DNA of 64,000 nucleotides, from assembly GCF_000155595.1 (NCBI RefSeq), contig NZ_DS989904.1, positions 2,543,290 to 2,607,289 on the forward strand. Direction: 5' to 3'. The position numbers and the translations under genes are program-made. Origin of the DNA: Synechococcus sp. PCC 7335 (GTDB lineage: Bacteria > Cyanobacteriota > Cyanobacteriia > Phormidesmidales > Phormidesmidaceae). This document shows, piece by piece, positions 46,505 to 56,322 of the stretch. Position 1 is the stretch's first letter. Each line of letters starts with the position of its first letter. The notes below the pieces were generated by a model. That model did not search any database. It was not told the DNA's origin and saw only the letters and a program-made list of their open reading frames with translations.

Positions 46505-47407
46505 ATGAGCACTTTAAGTCCGCTGTCTCTAGATAGGCGTCAGCATTCTAAAAAGCCTCGTATGTTGGTCGTTGACGATGAACCAGACAACTTAGACTTG
46601 CTCTTTCGTACTTTCCGTCGCAACTTTAAAGTGCTCAAGGCCAAAAGCGGAGTAGAGGCACTCGAAATTCTGGAAAGTAACGGTGAAGTAGCAGTAATTA
46701 TTTCTGACCAGAGAATGCCAGAAATGAAAGGGACAGAGTTCCTAAGTAAAACGGTACCCGAGTTTCCAGATACGTTTCGAATAATCTTGACCGGCTTCAC
46801 CGATGTAGAAGACTTAGTTGAAGCGATTAACGATGGGCAGGTCTATCGCTACATTACTAAACCATGGGACCCAGATGAGTTAAAGCTTGTTGTCAGCAGA
46901 GCCTCGTCAACCTATGAACTACTCAAAGGGCAAACTACAGAGCTTCACAAAGCAGAAAAGCAGTCGAAGATGGTAATGACAGTGGGCCAAATTGCGGCTC
47001 AATCAATGCGAAAAGAAGAAGCTTTACAGTATCTTGCGCATGGCTTCGGTGAAATTTTGAGTGCTGATGCTTGTACGCTACTGCTAACAGATGAAAGTAA
47101 GGCAGGCAGCTATGGCCAAGTAGATGTTGAGAAAGTGAGCAATAGTCAGCTAGTCGTAGATGTGTTCGCATCTCAGCAGAGCCAAACACTGATCGATATT
47201 CAGTCTGATGAAACCTTAGCTAACAGGCCTCTCTACACCGATGGCACCCAGTGCCACTTAGCCCTACCGATTATCTATCAAGGAAATGCTTTAGGTGCAT
47301 TCTCTTTTCAGTGGAAAACATCCTATGAAACTATAGATGATGTTATTCAGTTATTAGGATTGATTTCTCCACAGATTGCACTGAGCTTAAAGGCCGCCGT
47401 GTTGTAA
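46505..47407 (+). CDS. Response regulator with GAF-like domain
   Basis: 300 residues. Receiver domain at ~15-140: acidic pair in MLVVDDEPDNLDLLFRTF, phospho-Asp in VIISDQRMPEMKGTEFLS, Thr in IILTGFTDVEDLVEAIN and Lys in VYRYITKPWDPDELK. A short helical linker (~145-175) leads to a GAF-like domain (~175-300) with ALQYLAHGFGEILSADACTL, TQCHLALPIIYQGNALGAFS. It has no DNA-binding or enzymatic output domain and no kinase gene adjacent, so it may act through protein contacts. Confidence 0.88.
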   Translation: MSTLSPLSLDRRQHSKKPRMLVVDDEPDNLDLLFRTFRRNFKVLKAKSGVEALEILESNGEVAVIISDQRMPEMKGTEFLSKTVPEFPDTFRIILTGFTDVEDLVEAINDGQVYRYITKPWDPDELKLVVSRASSTYELLKGQTTELHKAEKQSKMVMTVGQIAAQSMRKEEALQYLAHGFGEILSADACTLLLTDESKAGSYGQVDVEKVSNSQLVVDVFASQQSQTLIDIQSDETLANRPLYTDGTQCHLALPIIYQGNALGAFSFQWKTSYETIDDVIQLLGLISPQIALSLKAAVL

Positions 47408-47533
47408 AAGAGGCGTTGCAGGAACAATCTTTTGAACAAATTCGCTTACGAAGTCTAGTAACTTCTATTCTAGAGTGAGGGCTTTCTCTCGCGGAAGCCT
47501 TTGTAATCAGTGCTTTAAAGATAGACTTTATAG

Positions 47534-48283
47534 ATGGTAGATAAGAATTCGTGGCCTACTTTAGCACCTCGTTCGCTGTCATCATCGACAGTTCAACCAC
47601 AGGCGGATCAAATTCGAGCGCTTTTTGATCGAATCGCGCCGCAATATGACCAGATGAACCAAGATATGAGTTTGGGGTTGCATCTGGTCTGGAAACAGAT
47701 GGCGGTGCAGTGGAGTAGGGCAGATGAAGGTATGCACTGCTTAGATCTGTGCTGCGGTAGCGGAGATTTGGCACTGCTGCTAGCTAGACGAGTTGGCGCA
47801 AGCGGGCAGGTCGTGGGGGTAGATTTTGCAGCCCAGCAGCTAGCGATCGCATCTCGTAGAAAACCCTATTTGCAGCGTCGTATAACCTGGATAGAAGCCG
47901 ACGCGCTATCGCTTCCGTTTGGTGATCATCACTTTGACGCTGCCACTATGGCCTATGGTTTACGCAATCTCACTGACATCACTAGGGGACTCAGAGAACT
48001 TCATCGAGTCTTGAGACCAGGCGCGACGGCTGCGATCCTAGACTTTCACACACCGACTAATCCGCTATCAATTCAGTTTCAAAAGTGGTATCTGAAGACA
48101 GTTGTCGTTCCGGCGGCAGAGAAATTGGGGATGAAGGAAGAGTATGCTTACATTGGCCCTAGCGTTGATCGCTTTCCGTCAGGAGCCAAGCAGGTAGATC
48201 TAGCCAAAGCTGCTGGATTTACCGATGCGCTACACTATCCCATTGCGGGCGGAATGATGGGGGTCTTGGTGGCTACTCGGTAA
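47534..48283 (+). CDS. menG: Phylloquinone/menaquinone methyltransferase (UbiE/MenG)
   Basis: 249 residues. SAM-dependent C-methyltransferase performing the last step of phylloquinone (vitamin K1) or plastoquinone-type naphthoquinone synthesis, the PSI electron carrier. Class I SAM fold: RALFDRIAPQYDQMNQDMSL, CLDLCCGSGDLALLLARR (SAM loop), VVGVDFAAQQLAIA, ADALSLPFGDHHFDAATMAY and GLRNLTDITRGLRELHRVLR, family motifs of UbiE/MenG. In this lineage the MenG role is expected. Precedes the DUF445 gene by 79 bases on the same strand. Confidence 0.93.
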   Translation: MVDKNSWPTLAPRSLSSSTVQPQADQIRALFDRIAPQYDQMNQDMSLGLHLVWKQMAVQWSRADEGMHCLDLCCGSGDLALLLARRVGASGQVVGVDFAAQQLAIASRRKPYLQRRITWIEADALSLPFGDHHFDAATMAYGLRNLTDITRGLRELHRVLRPGATAAILDFHTPTNPLSIQFQKWYLKTVVVPAAEKLGMKEEYAYIGPSVDRFPSGAKQVDLAKAAGFTDALHYPIAGGMMGVLVATR

Positions 48284-48362
48284 GGTCCTTGACGACAGAG
48301 GGACTAGCGATTAGGTATCAAACGACCAAACGCAAAGTGGTTCTAAGGATACAAAAAGCTAT

Positions 48363-49595
48363 ATGGCTGGGGTGAACTTGTGGGTAGTGCTGTTACCGCC
48401 AGTATTGGGTGGCCTGATTGGCTATTTTACCAACGACATTGCCATCAAAATGCTGTTCCGTCCGTATGGAGCAAAGTATTTTTTAGGTAAGCGTCTGCCG
48501 TTTACACCAGGTCTTATTCCGAGCAATCAGCAAAGGTTGGCAAAGAAGGTGTCGGATGTGATCATGCGATCGCTGCTGACCCCTGAAGAATTACAGCGAC
48601 TAGCTCGCCGTCTGCTACAGACCGAAAGAACTGAAAAGGCGATTTACTGGCTGCTACAGCTAGCGCTAGAGCAAGTTCAAGGCAATTCGCAAAACAAGAC
48701 CGCCAAGATCGTTGGAAATATCTTGCAAGATATGATTGGCCAGTCTTTGCCCAGACTGCTGCGAGTTTGGTCTCGGCGCGACGATTTTTTAGAATCACAA
48801 ATCAACCAGATTTTCGATCAAGTTCTGCTTGACTTCCAGCTAACGGAAGCACAAGCCGCCCAAGTTTCTGATTGGATGGTCAACGGCGTTCTACCACCCG
48901 ATAGAGTTCGTCAGCTACTCGTAGACTTTCTAACTGACTACAACATTCAGGTCATCGATGAGACCCTTCGTGCGAAGACTAGCGGCACCTACTGGGTGGT
49001 TGCTAACATCTTTGGCGTACGCAATGCGCTAACGCGGCTACGGGCAATCTGTATAGAAGAACCTAATAAAAGCAACATCCGCATTGCCGAACTGATAGCT
49101 GCACTAGGTGTCAAAGTAAGACTACAAAGATGGCTACAGCAATTTTCTTTACAAGAGCTACCTGTAGCTACCGTTAGACAGCTAAGAGGCACCTTACGGC
49201 AAACGATTAAAACCTACTTGAAGGAGAACGGCGCCGACCTTTTGCAGTCGCTCAGTACATCAATCAACTGGGAGAATCTAGCGCTTCAATTGCTCAACCG
49301 ACTGCAAGCTTCTGAAGTGATGACAAGTTCTTTGGGTTTAGTCAGTCAAGAGCTAGCGCTGATACTAGAGCGTTACTTAGAAAGAGATTTAGAGTCTATC
49401 GTAATGCAAATTATCCCAATCCTTAATATTGACCAGGTGATTATCGATAGAGTCAATGCCACCTCACCAAAGGAGCTAGAAGGTGCAATTCAAGGAATTG
49501 TGCGCAACGAACTGCAGGCGATTGTAAATCTAGGTGGCATTCTTGGATTTGTGATAGGCAGCTTTCAAGCAGGGTTTCTATTGCTGCAACGGTAG
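48363..49595 (+). CDS. DUF445 family membrane protein
   Basis: 410 residues. N-terminal membrane segment [20 protein letters not shown] then [20 protein letters not shown] and [20 protein letters not shown], a signature start of DUF445 proteins. The long middle is helical and amphipathic, and the C-terminal [19 protein letters not shown] returns to the membrane. Topology suggests both ends anchored with a helical domain between. Function unknown. The stop codon lies within a 15-base tandem duplication. Confidence 0.85.
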   Translation: MAGVNLWVVLLPPVLGGLIGYFTNDIAIKMLFRPYGAKYFLGKRLPFTPGLIPSNQQRLAKKVSDVIMRSLLTPEELQRLARRLLQTERTEKAIYWLLQLALEQVQGNSQNKTAKIVGNILQDMIGQSLPRLLRVWSRRDDFLESQINQIFDQVLLDFQLTEAQAAQVSDWMVNGVLPPDRVRQLLVDFLTDYNIQVIDETLRAKTSGTYWVVANIFGVRNALTRLRAICIEEPNKSNIRIAELIAALGVKVRLQRWLQQFSLQELPVATVRQLRGTLRQTIKTYLKENGADLLQSLSTSINWENLALQLLNRLQASEVMTSSLGLVSQELALILERYLERDLESIVMQIIPILNIDQVIIDRVNATSPKELEGAIQGIVRNELQAIVNLGGILGFVIGSFQAGFLLLQR

Positions 49596-49616
49596 AAGGT
49601 ACAACGGTAGAAGGTG
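49587..49616. repeat. 15-base tandem duplication at the end of the DUF445 gene
   Basis: CAACGGTAGAAGGTA (49587-49601) and CAACGGTAGAAGGTG (49602-49616) differ only in the last base. The TAG stop of the DUF445 gene is in the first copy. Confidence 0.88.
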
Positions 49617-49707
49617 CAAAGCAAAAGAGGCCCAAGCGGCGCAAGTATAGTAATGTGCGAATGCATACTCTAAGAGAAGGCAAAGGCAGTCTAACCAAAG
49701 TCATGGC

Positions 49708-50532
49708 TTAGCCAAAGCGACCAGATACGTAGTCGCGAGTGTATTCTTCCTTAGGATTACTGAAGATCGATTGAGTTTTGTCGTACTCAACCAGGTAGCC
49801 CATCTTACCGCCCTTATCGGTAGCAACTGCGTTGAAAAAGGCCGTCCGGTCAGAAACGCGAGAGGCTTGCTGCATATTGTGCGTCACAATCACAATTGTG
49901 TACCTTTCCTTCAGCTCGTGCATGAGTTCTTCAATCTTGATAGTAGAGATAGGATCGAGCGCTGAGCAAGGTTCGTCCATCAAAATGACTTCAGGTTCGA
50001 TTGCGATCGCTCGCGCAATACACAGTCGTTGCTGCTGTCCGCCAGAGAGGCCCAAACCGCTTTCTTTGAGCTTGTCTTTTACCTCATCCCACAGTGCTGC
50101 GCCACGCAAAGAGCGCTCTACTAGCTCATCATAGTCGCCCTGATAGCCATTGATCTTAGCTCCAAAGGTAATGTTGTCGTAGATAGACTTTGGGAAGGGA
50201 TTAGGCTTTTGGAACACCATGCCTACCCGGCGACGTAGCTCTACTGGATCGACTCGCTTGCCGCTGATTTCTTCACCATCAAATAAAATTCGGCCTTCCA
50301 CCCGAGCAATAGGAATTAGGTCATTCATGCGGTTGAAACAGCGCAGGATAGTACTTTTTCCACAGCCAGAAGGTCCAATAAATGCAACAATCTCGTGCTC
50401 AGGAATATCAAGATAGACATCTTTGACCGCTAGATTGCTGCCATAGTAAACCGAGACCTTTTCAGCTCTAAGCGCAATTTTTTTGGACTCAGCAACCGCT
50501 GAAACTGAACTGGAAGGAGTGGGCGAAGCCAT
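49708..50532 (-). CDS. pstB: Phosphate ABC transporter ATP-binding protein PstB
   Basis: 274 residues from the ATG at 50532; the frame opens further upstream at 50592, but the extra 20 residues do not fit the family. ATPase motor of high-affinity phosphate import. Walker [22 protein letters not shown]-loop [21 protein letters not shown] signature [16 protein letters not shown], Walker [14 protein letters not shown] and H-loop [15 protein letters not shown]. Last gene of the pstS-C-A-B operon, transcribed leftwards. Confidence 0.97.
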   Translation of the reverse strand: MASPTPSSSVSAVAESKKIALRAEKVSVYYGSNLAVKDVYLDIPEHEIVAFIGPSGCGKSTILRCFNRMNDLIPIARVEGRILFDGEEISGKRVDPVELRRRVGMVFQKPNPFPKSIYDNITFGAKINGYQGDYDELVERSLRGAALWDEVKDKLKESGLGLSGGQQQRLCIARAIAIEPEVILMDEPCSALDPISTIKIEELMHELKERYTIVIVTHNMQQASRVSDRTAFFNAVATDKGGKMGYLVEYDKTQSIFSNPKEEYTRDYVSGRFG

Positions 50533-50631
50533 AATAAGAACCGGAGTGAGAGACAGTAGTGGAACAAGTAAAGCGTTGAAACCAAAGGGCATATAGGCAA
50601 AATAAGCCAGCTAAAGATACTACGAACTTGA

Positions 50632-51561
50632 TTAAATCTTTTCCTGCTGAAAGCGGTTACGTAGGTAGATTGCAAGTCCATTCATTACCAGCAAGGCAGT
50701 CATCAGCACGATAATGCCAGAGGCTGCAATGTAGTGAAACTCGTCTTGAGGACGACTAATCCAGTTGTAGATCTGAATAGGCATCGCTGTAAATTGGCTG
50801 TTGAGACCCTCTGGCAAGAACGAAATAAAAACGGCCGCACCCACCGCAATCAGCGAGGCCGTTTCACCAATTGCCCGAGAGAGTGCCAAAATCATACCAG
50901 TGAGAATACCTGGCGCCGCCGCCGGTAGCACATGGCTTCGAACGACCTGCCAACGGGTTGCGCCGAGGGCATAGCCCGCGAGCCTGAGGCTTTCAGGGAT
51001 GGCCCGCAAAGCTTCTCTGGTTGCCACGATAACAATAGGTAAGATCAGCAGAGATATTGTCAAGGAACCAGAAAGCACACTACGGCCTCCAGTAATAGGC
51101 TCCATAATTCTGACAAAAACAGCTAAACCCAACAGTCCGTAGATGATAGAGGGTACACCAGCTAGATTTCCAATGTTGATCTCTACAAAACGAGTAAACC
51201 AATTATCCCCAGCAAACTCTTCTAAATAGATACCAGCCCCTACACCGATTGGGAAAGCGAAGAGTGCCACTAGTCCCATTAGCCAGACAGTCCCTGCCAA
51301 AGCAGCAACGATACCTGCTCTTTCTGCTTTTCGAGAAGGAAAACTAGTCACGAAATTCCAATTAAGCGTACCCAAGCCGTCCATTAGAATAGTCAACAGT
51401 AACCAGGCCAAAATAACGACTGAGACAATCGTTGCGCCCCAGGCTGCGGCCTTGAATATTCGGTCTATGGTGTAACGCCTGTTGAGATTAACCGCAAAGC
51501 TACTTTTTTGGGCGCCTTGTGGTGCGTTTTGCTGGGGGCGAGAGGAGATATTTGTTTCCAT
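50632..51561 (-). CDS. pstA: Phosphate ABC transporter permease PstA
   Basis: 309 residues, six membrane segments with cytosolic N-terminus. Permease block EALRAIPESLRLAGYALGAT then RWQVVRSHVLPAAAPGILTG is the EAA loop that docks to PstB. Typical PstA motifs GAGIYLEEFAGDNWFTRFVE and NLAGVPSIIYGLLGLAVFV. The gene follows pstC (112 bases) and precedes pstB (99 bases to its start). Confidence 0.96.
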   Translation of the reverse strand: METNISSRPQQNAPQGAQKSSFAVNLNRRYTIDRIFKAAAWGATIVSVVILAWLLLTILMDGLGTLNWNFVTSFPSRKAERAGIVAALAGTVWLMGLVALFAFPIGVGAGIYLEEFAGDNWFTRFVEINIGNLAGVPSIIYGLLGLAVFVRIMEPITGGRSVLSGSLTISLLILPIVIVATREALRAIPESLRLAGYALGATRWQVVRSHVLPAAAPGILTGMILALSRAIGETASLIAVGAAVFISFLPEGLNSQFTAMPIQIYNWISRPQDEFHYIAASGIIVLMTALLVMNGLAIYLRNRFQQEKI

Positions 51562-51673
51562 TTCAACAACGTTAGCTCTGCATCTGTAGGGTTAATCTTG
51601 TTCTCTTGAGCGCTTTTTTCTGTTCTTTTCTCCGAAGTCCTCTAGGCTCCGCTATTTCATCGAGGGACGATCC

Positions 51674-52609
51674 TTAGTCATATTTTTCTCGGAAGCGGCG
51701 AACAAACCAGAAGCTGAAGATATTCAGCGCAAAGGTCATCAAGAACAAAGTCATACCGACAGCAAAGAGAGTTTTATAAGCGATTGTTCCATGGGGAGCA
51801 TCACCTGCGGTAATCTGCACAATGAAAGCTGTCATTGTCATAACAGGGACGAAAGGATTAAATCCTAACGTGGGGTTCGCGCCAGCAGCAAGGGTTACAA
51901 TCATGGTTTCACCTACCGCTCTTGATATCGCTAGGATCAAAGAAGAAACAATCCCCGAGACCGCCGCTGGCAGAATCACTGAAACTACGGTTTCTCGTTT
52001 CGTGGCACCAAGTGCATAGGCACCATCTTTGAGGCTACGAGGGACTGAGTAAAGCGCATCTTCACTGAGAGAGGCTACCAGCGGCGTGATCATAACGCCT
52101 AGTACTAAACCAGCGCTAAGCGCGTTAAAGCCCTGTAGGTTCGGCAAGAATGTTTGCAAGAACGGCGTCACAGTGAGAAGTGCGAAGTAGCCATACACAA
52201 CGGTAGGAACGCCTGCTAAGATCTCTAGAATCGGCTTCAGGATCTTCCGTACCCCAGGGGTAGCATATTCACTTAGGCAAATAGCGGAAAGTAACCCCAG
52301 TGGCAGTGCTACTAGAACAGAAATCACCGCAATCATCACAGTCGCACTGATCAATACGAAGATGCCGAACTGCTTACTAGCAAACAGCGGCGTCCAGCGG
52401 GTTTCGGTTAGGAATCGAATGATTGAGATCTCTTGAAAGAAGGCAACTGTCTCAAAGATCAAGGTGGCCAGGATGCCAATAGTCGTGAAGATTGAGATGG
52501 CGGCGAATGCACCGAAGATAATTTTGACGATGGTCTGAACCATTCTGGCGCGATCGCGCTTTGGATTCCAGCTACCTGGCGCGATATCGCCCTTTACATT
52601 TGCCGTCAT
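51674..52609 (-). CDS. pstC: Phosphate ABC transporter permease PstC
   Basis: 311 residues with six membrane segments. PstC motifs: RFLTETRWTPLFASKQFGIF, LEILAGVPTVVYGYFALLTV and the EAA loop DALYSVPRSLKDGAYALGAT with KRETVVSVILPAAVSGIVSS. GAGG lies eight bases before the ATG. Partner of PstA in the phosphate channel. Follows pstS by 94 bases. Confidence 0.96.
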   Translation of the reverse strand: MTANVKGDIAPGSWNPKRDRARMVQTIVKIIFGAFAAISIFTTIGILATLIFETVAFFQEISIIRFLTETRWTPLFASKQFGIFVLISATVMIAVISVLVALPLGLLSAICLSEYATPGVRKILKPILEILAGVPTVVYGYFALLTVTPFLQTFLPNLQGFNALSAGLVLGVMITPLVASLSEDALYSVPRSLKDGAYALGATKRETVVSVILPAAVSGIVSSLILAISRAVGETMIVTLAAGANPTLGFNPFVPVMTMTAFIVQITAGDAPHGTIAYKTLFAVGMTLFLMTFALNIFSFWFVRRFREKYD

Positions 52610-52703
52610 TGAAGAAACCTCGAAGCTGCGTTAACTACAATCGAAAGTGGATAGCCGAATAAAGCCATAGTCTATTCGACTATCCCTAATCAAATGAGAA
52701 AGT

Positions 52704-53735
52704 CTAGATAGGATCTTTACCCAACTTACCTTCTTCTACCCGTGACTTGGCTTGGGCCAAAGCGTCATCAGGCAGTGTAATGTAGCCAGCTTCTTGGACT
52801 AGCTCACCGTTCTCAGCATCTAGCTGATAGTCGACGAACGCCTTGACCTGAGGCTTGGTGTCATAAGCCTCTTTCTGCACGTAGAAGTACAAAGGCCGAG
52901 ACATCGGATTGTAAGAACCGTCTGCAATTGTCTCACGAGAGGGTGCTACACACTCACCTGCTTCGTTTTCAATTTCTACAGACTTGAGCTGATCTTGGTT
53001 CTCTTCGTAGTACGCGTAGCCGAAGTAGCCTAAGCCGCCACTAGTAGATTCAACACCGGTCACAATCACGTTGTCATCTTCACTAGCTGTATAGTCGCCA
53101 CGGCTAGCCCCTTCTTCACCACTGACTTCATCGGTAAAGTAGTCGAATGTACCTGAGTCTGTACCAGGGCCAAACAGCTCTAGCGGCTCGTCAGGAAACT
53201 CAGGATCGACCTGATTCCAGTTCTCGACAGAGCCCTCTGCATCAGGCGACCACATGGCATTTAGCTGCTCAACAGTTAAGCACTGCGCCCAATCATTCTC
53301 GGGATTTGTTACTAGCGTGATACCGTCATAAGCGATAGGTACTTCGATAAACTCGATGCCTGCTTCATCACAGAGTGCAACTTCTTCCTCCTTGATAGGA
53401 CGAGAAGCATTTGAGATATCAGTTTCGCCTGCACAGAACTTTTTGAAGCCGCCACCCGACCCAGAGACGCCTACTGTCACCCTGGTATCTGGGTTAGCGA
53501 TTTGGAATTCCTCTGCCATTGCCTCAGAGATAGGAAAGACAGTACTAGAACCGTCAATTTGAATTTCTCCAGAGACACCTGAGTCTGCATCAGCGGCGCT
53601 TACATCGGCAGCAGGATCTTCTGCGGTTCCGCCCCCGCAGGCAGCGAGGCTAGCACTCAACGCTAGAATGGAAAAAGAATAAGCGAGACGGGCTGGCCTC
53701 GCAGCGGATTTAATTTTCTGGGCAAAACGTTGCAT
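52704..53735 (-). CDS. pstS: Phosphate-binding lipoprotein PstS
   Basis: 343 residues from the ATG at 53735; a start at 53774 would place 13 extra residues before the signal. Lipoprotein signal ending in the lipobox [11 protein letters not shown] (Cys ~33), then a low-complexity linker and a PstS/SphX-type binding domain. Phosphate-site motifs: [40 protein letters not shown] and [18 protein letters not shown]. Very acidic. It captures phosphate for PstCAB. A Pho box lies ~180 bases upstream. Confidence 0.95.
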   Translation of the reverse strand: MQRFAQKIKSAARPARLAYSFSILALSASLAACGGGTAEDPAADVSAADADSGVSGEIQIDGSSTVFPISEAMAEEFQIANPDTRVTVGVSGSGGGFKKFCAGETDISNASRPIKEEEVALCDEAGIEFIEVPIAYDGITLVTNPENDWAQCLTVEQLNAMWSPDAEGSVENWNQVDPEFPDEPLELFGPGTDSGTFDYFTDEVSGEEGASRGDYTASEDDNVIVTGVESTSGGLGYFGYAYYEENQDQLKSVEIENEAGECVAPSRETIADGSYNPMSRPLYFYVQKEAYDTKPQVKAFVDYQLDAENGELVQEAGYITLPDDALAQAKSRVEEGKLGKDPI

Positions 53736-54055
53736 GGAACCTATCACTCCTTTGATACTGATACCAGTTGACAAATGCTTAACGTGTTTATCTTTACGCG
53801 TTGGTACGCATTGGTTTTGTGTGCGCTGGTCTTGTGCGTATTAGCTATGTGACTAATATTCCGCAATTATCAAGCGGATACACAGTCGCATTTTGACTGA
53901 AAGCTACCGATAGAAAGTAAAGAGCAGGTTAAGGAACGGGTATCAGAAATTACATATTTGTCATTCACCTTAGTGCTCAAGAGCACACTTACCCAAATTG
54001 CTTATCCATACAGATTTCATACAGGTCTCAAAGGAGCTACTAAGAGAACAGAACT
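53736..54055. other. pstS promoter region
   Basis: About 320 bases between divergent genes. Contains the Pho box (listed separately) and, closer to pstS, GT-rich segments (TTGGTACGCATTGG, GTGTGCGCTGG) with a loosely repeated character. No gene seen. Confidence 0.5.
53915..53933 (-). promoter_or_regulatory. Pho box (SphR-binding site) upstream of pstS
   Basis: On the minus strand CTTAACCT and CTTTACTT are direct repeats separated by GCT (53915-53933 in plus-strand numbering). The cyanobacterial Pho box is built from PyTTAAPyPy(T/A) repeats spaced by three bases. Position upstream of pstS fits phosphate-starvation control of the operon by SphR. A third copy is not evident. Confidence 0.72.
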
Positions 54056-54484
54056 ATGTACGCTGTGATTTATGACGGCAACTGCAATCTATGCGTGACC
54101 CTAGTACAGCTATTAGAAAAGTTGGATCGAGGTCAGCGGTTCAGCTACGTGCCTATGCAGGATGAAAAGACGCTAGCAAAGCTGGAGGTGACAGCGGCTG
54201 AGTGTGAAATGGGGATGATATTGATCGCACCGGCAACCGGAGAAGTCGCTGCCCAGCGTTGGCAAGGCAGTGATGCGGCTGAGGAGATTGGACGTTTGCT
54301 ACCGATGGGAGATGTGTTTGTACGGGCCTACCGAGCGCTACCGGGGCTTAAATCAGGCGGCGATCGCACTTATGAGTTTGTCAGAGATAACCGCTATCAG
54401 CTCTTTGGCAAAAGGGCATCCACCTACACCTCGAACTATACAGCTTGCGCTGAAGGTGCCTGCGAGAAATATCTATCCGAGTAG
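54056..54484 (+). CDS. DCC family thiol-disulfide oxidoreductase (DUF393)
   Basis: 142 residues. The DxxCxxC motif occurs in VIYDGNCNLCVTLVQLLEKL and the family block FSYVPMQDEKTLAKLEV. DUF393/DCC proteins are small thioredoxin-like proteins with a predicted redox site. C-terminal part includes two Cys (TACAEGACEKY). No membrane segment. Function in cyanobacteria unknown. Confidence 0.85.
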   Translation: MYAVIYDGNCNLCVTLVQLLEKLDRGQRFSYVPMQDEKTLAKLEVTAAECEMGMILIAPATGEVAAQRWQGSDAAEEIGRLLPMGDVFVRAYRALPGLKSGGDRTYEFVRDNRYQLFGKRASTYTSNYTACAEGACEKYLSE

Positions 54485-54618
54485 AGTTCAGTGATACTGC
54501 TGTGGGATTTGATGTTCTATGCTTTGAGCCTTAGGAATATAGTGCTTGGATTAGTGCTTGGCTCTTAAGGGTTTAATCTAGAGAGCTTAATCTAGAGCTG
54601 CTAGCGGTGTGCATAAGG

Positions 54619-54879
54619 CTATGGCCCTGAGAAGATCACTTTTTCCAGGTCGCTGCGGCTAAGAGAATATTTAAAACTGCGCTGAATTGTTTTGCCGTCG
54701 CTACCTGCGTAATGGACCACAATGGAGTCTGTATCTAAAAGCAGCTCGGCAGTCCAGCCAGCGCTAGAGAAACGCCATTGGCTAATGTTATCGCTGTCGC
54801 GGTGGCATCCTTGGCTGGTGAGCCAGGTTTCGATATCGGGCAAGGGATGGTTATAGAGCGGGGCGGTAGCGGGAGGCAT
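54619..54879 (-). CDS. DUF3143 family protein
   Basis: 86 residues. The pattern LYNHPLPDIETWLTSQGCHR, AGWTAELLLDTDSIVVHYAG and TIQRSFKYSLSRSDLEKVIF is that of DUF3143, a small cyanobacterial/plastid family of unknown function. It lies next to a J-domain gene on the same strand, with 48 bases between. The neighbourhood suggests a role beside that chaperone protein, which is inference only. Confidence 0.83.
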   Translation of the reverse strand: MPPATAPLYNHPLPDIETWLTSQGCHRDSDNISQWRFSSAGWTAELLLDTDSIVVHYAGSDGKTIQRSFKYSLSRSDLEKVIFSGP

Positions 54880-54927
54880 TGGGATAGTAAGGGAGAACGA
54901 TGGATCTGAACGATAGATCTATAGCGC

Positions 54928-55380
54928 TTATAGCGCTGAGTCGCTTTGGGTTAAGCCAATGGTGCAGACTAGGATTAGGCAGCCAATGAACGTGATCCCC
55001 AAGATAAAAAGTGCAAAAAGCTCACCGGCTGATAGGGGGCGATCAGTAGAATCTAAGTAGGCGCTCGCCATTGGATCGTAAGACTTTGGAGAGGAACCAC
55101 TAGGCGCATTAGCGCTCAGAGGGCGCATGACAGAAAGGCGGGAGTAGCCAATCTCATAGTCGTAACTGAGTCGCTTTTCAGGGCTGCTAAGGATAGCATA
55201 AGCTTCATTGAGTGCTTGAAACTTGCGCGTAGCAATTGCGCTTTCTAACTCAGTCGTATCTGGGTGGTAGAGCTTACTTAGATCGCGATAGGCACGGCGG
55301 ATCTCTTGAACAGAGGCGTTCGGCCTTAGTCCTAAGAGGTCGTAGTGAGAATAAGGGGGCGAAGAAGTCGGATCTAGCAT
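54928..55380 (-). CDS. Membrane-anchored J-domain protein
   Basis: 150 residues from the ATG at 55380; the longer frame from 55542 overlaps the upstream gene. J-domain at ~10-70: HYDLLGLRPNASVQEIRRAY and YRDLSKLYHPDTTELE with an intact HPD, then KFQALNEAYAILSSPEKRLS. After a Ser/Ala/Pro linker the protein ends in one membrane helix (LFALFILGITFIGCLILVCT). It would recruit DnaK/Hsp70 to a membrane. Sits between the DUF3143 gene and a YaaW gene, all on the same strand with small gaps. Confidence 0.88.
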   Translation of the reverse strand: MLDPTSSPPYSHYDLLGLRPNASVQEIRRAYRDLSKLYHPDTTELESAIATRKFQALNEAYAILSSPEKRLSYDYEIGYSRLSVMRPLSANAPSGSSPKSYDPMASAYLDSTDRPLSAGELFALFILGITFIGCLILVCTIGLTQSDSAL

Positions 55381-55400
55381 TGCTGTGAAACGGCTGAATT

Positions 55401-56285
55401 TTAGGCTTGGGCGAAGTAATAGGTAGAATCGTAATGGGTACGCAGAAGACGAATCTGGGCGATCGCAAACACTACTGGAATCACCCGGGCATAGTTGGTA
55501 GCCACTGCGCGCCAACCCAAGTCGGCAAGAAACCAAGTCCAAAGCGCAGGACCTAAGAAAGAGAGCAGTCCTCTAGTCGCACCGTAACGGGCTGAGGTCG
55601 CTATCATCCCACGAGTAGCAACATGAGCCGCTGCTCGCGATTGTACTTGAGCAGCGGCGCTCAGGCCCCCTTTGACTAAAGCCTGTTTAGCGACTTGGTA
55701 GCGAGCTAGGTGTAGCGCAAATTGGTTAGCAATTTGCTTTAGTAGCCAAGGGCGGACTAGAGCACTGACTGCTAAAGCGCCGCTGCCTTTTGCAAATAGA
55801 GCGAGCGGATTCTGCTTGAGTGTGTCTGGTAGCCGTTCAAATTCGGTGGTGTTTACGATGGCGCTACGGAGGTCTTTAGTGACTTTTTGCTGCTCTCTTG
55901 GCGGTAGCTGCTGCCAAGTTTTCTCTAATAGGATAAGGAAGACTTCCGATTCTAGCTCTGCAGTGGGCAGGTTTTCATAGCCACGCATTTTTAGATGGCG
56001 ACACACCTGTAGCAGGGCTTGACGATAGCTGACTTGCTGGGTTCGATTTCGTAAAACAGTGAGTCCGTCAGCAGCTAGATAGCGAAAGCGGCGTTCGAGC
56101 AGAGCAATTTGATCTAGGCGATCATGCTTACTAATGTCTACTGGCTGCGGTGTATACAGATAATCTAACGGGTTGAACTTAGGCTGAAAGAGCAGTTGGG
56201 CGATGGCGTGTAGTTCCTTGTCAGTGGCGAGCTCTAATCCGCTTCTTAATTCATCCACTCGTTTTGCCTGCTGCGTCTCTAACAT
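55401..56285 (-). CDS. YaaW family protein (UPF0174)
   Basis: 294 residues from the ATG at 56285; an upstream in-frame start at 56441 overlaps the divergent gene and is rejected. Helical protein with KELHAIAQLLFQPKFNPLDY, LLERRFRYLAADG and the C-terminal block YGATRGLLSFLGPALWTWFL then ADLGWRAVATNYARVIP, typical of YaaW/UPF0174. Possible membrane association at the end. E. coli YaaW is a poorly characterised conserved protein. Divergent from the renalase-like gene with 37 bases between. Confidence 0.8.
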   Translation of the reverse strand: MLETQQAKRVDELRSGLELATDKELHAIAQLLFQPKFNPLDYLYTPQPVDISKHDRLDQIALLERRFRYLAADGLTVLRNRTQQVSYRQALLQVCRHLKMRGYENLPTAELESEVFLILLEKTWQQLPPREQQKVTKDLRSAIVNTTEFERLPDTLKQNPLALFAKGSGALAVSALVRPWLLKQIANQFALHLARYQVAKQALVKGGLSAAAQVQSRAAAHVATRGMIATSARYGATRGLLSFLGPALWTWFLADLGWRAVATNYARVIPVVFAIAQIRLLRTHYDSTYYFAQA

Positions 56286-56322
56286 GCTTTTTACTTTAAT
56301 AAGTATAAGAGGTTGGTTAATT

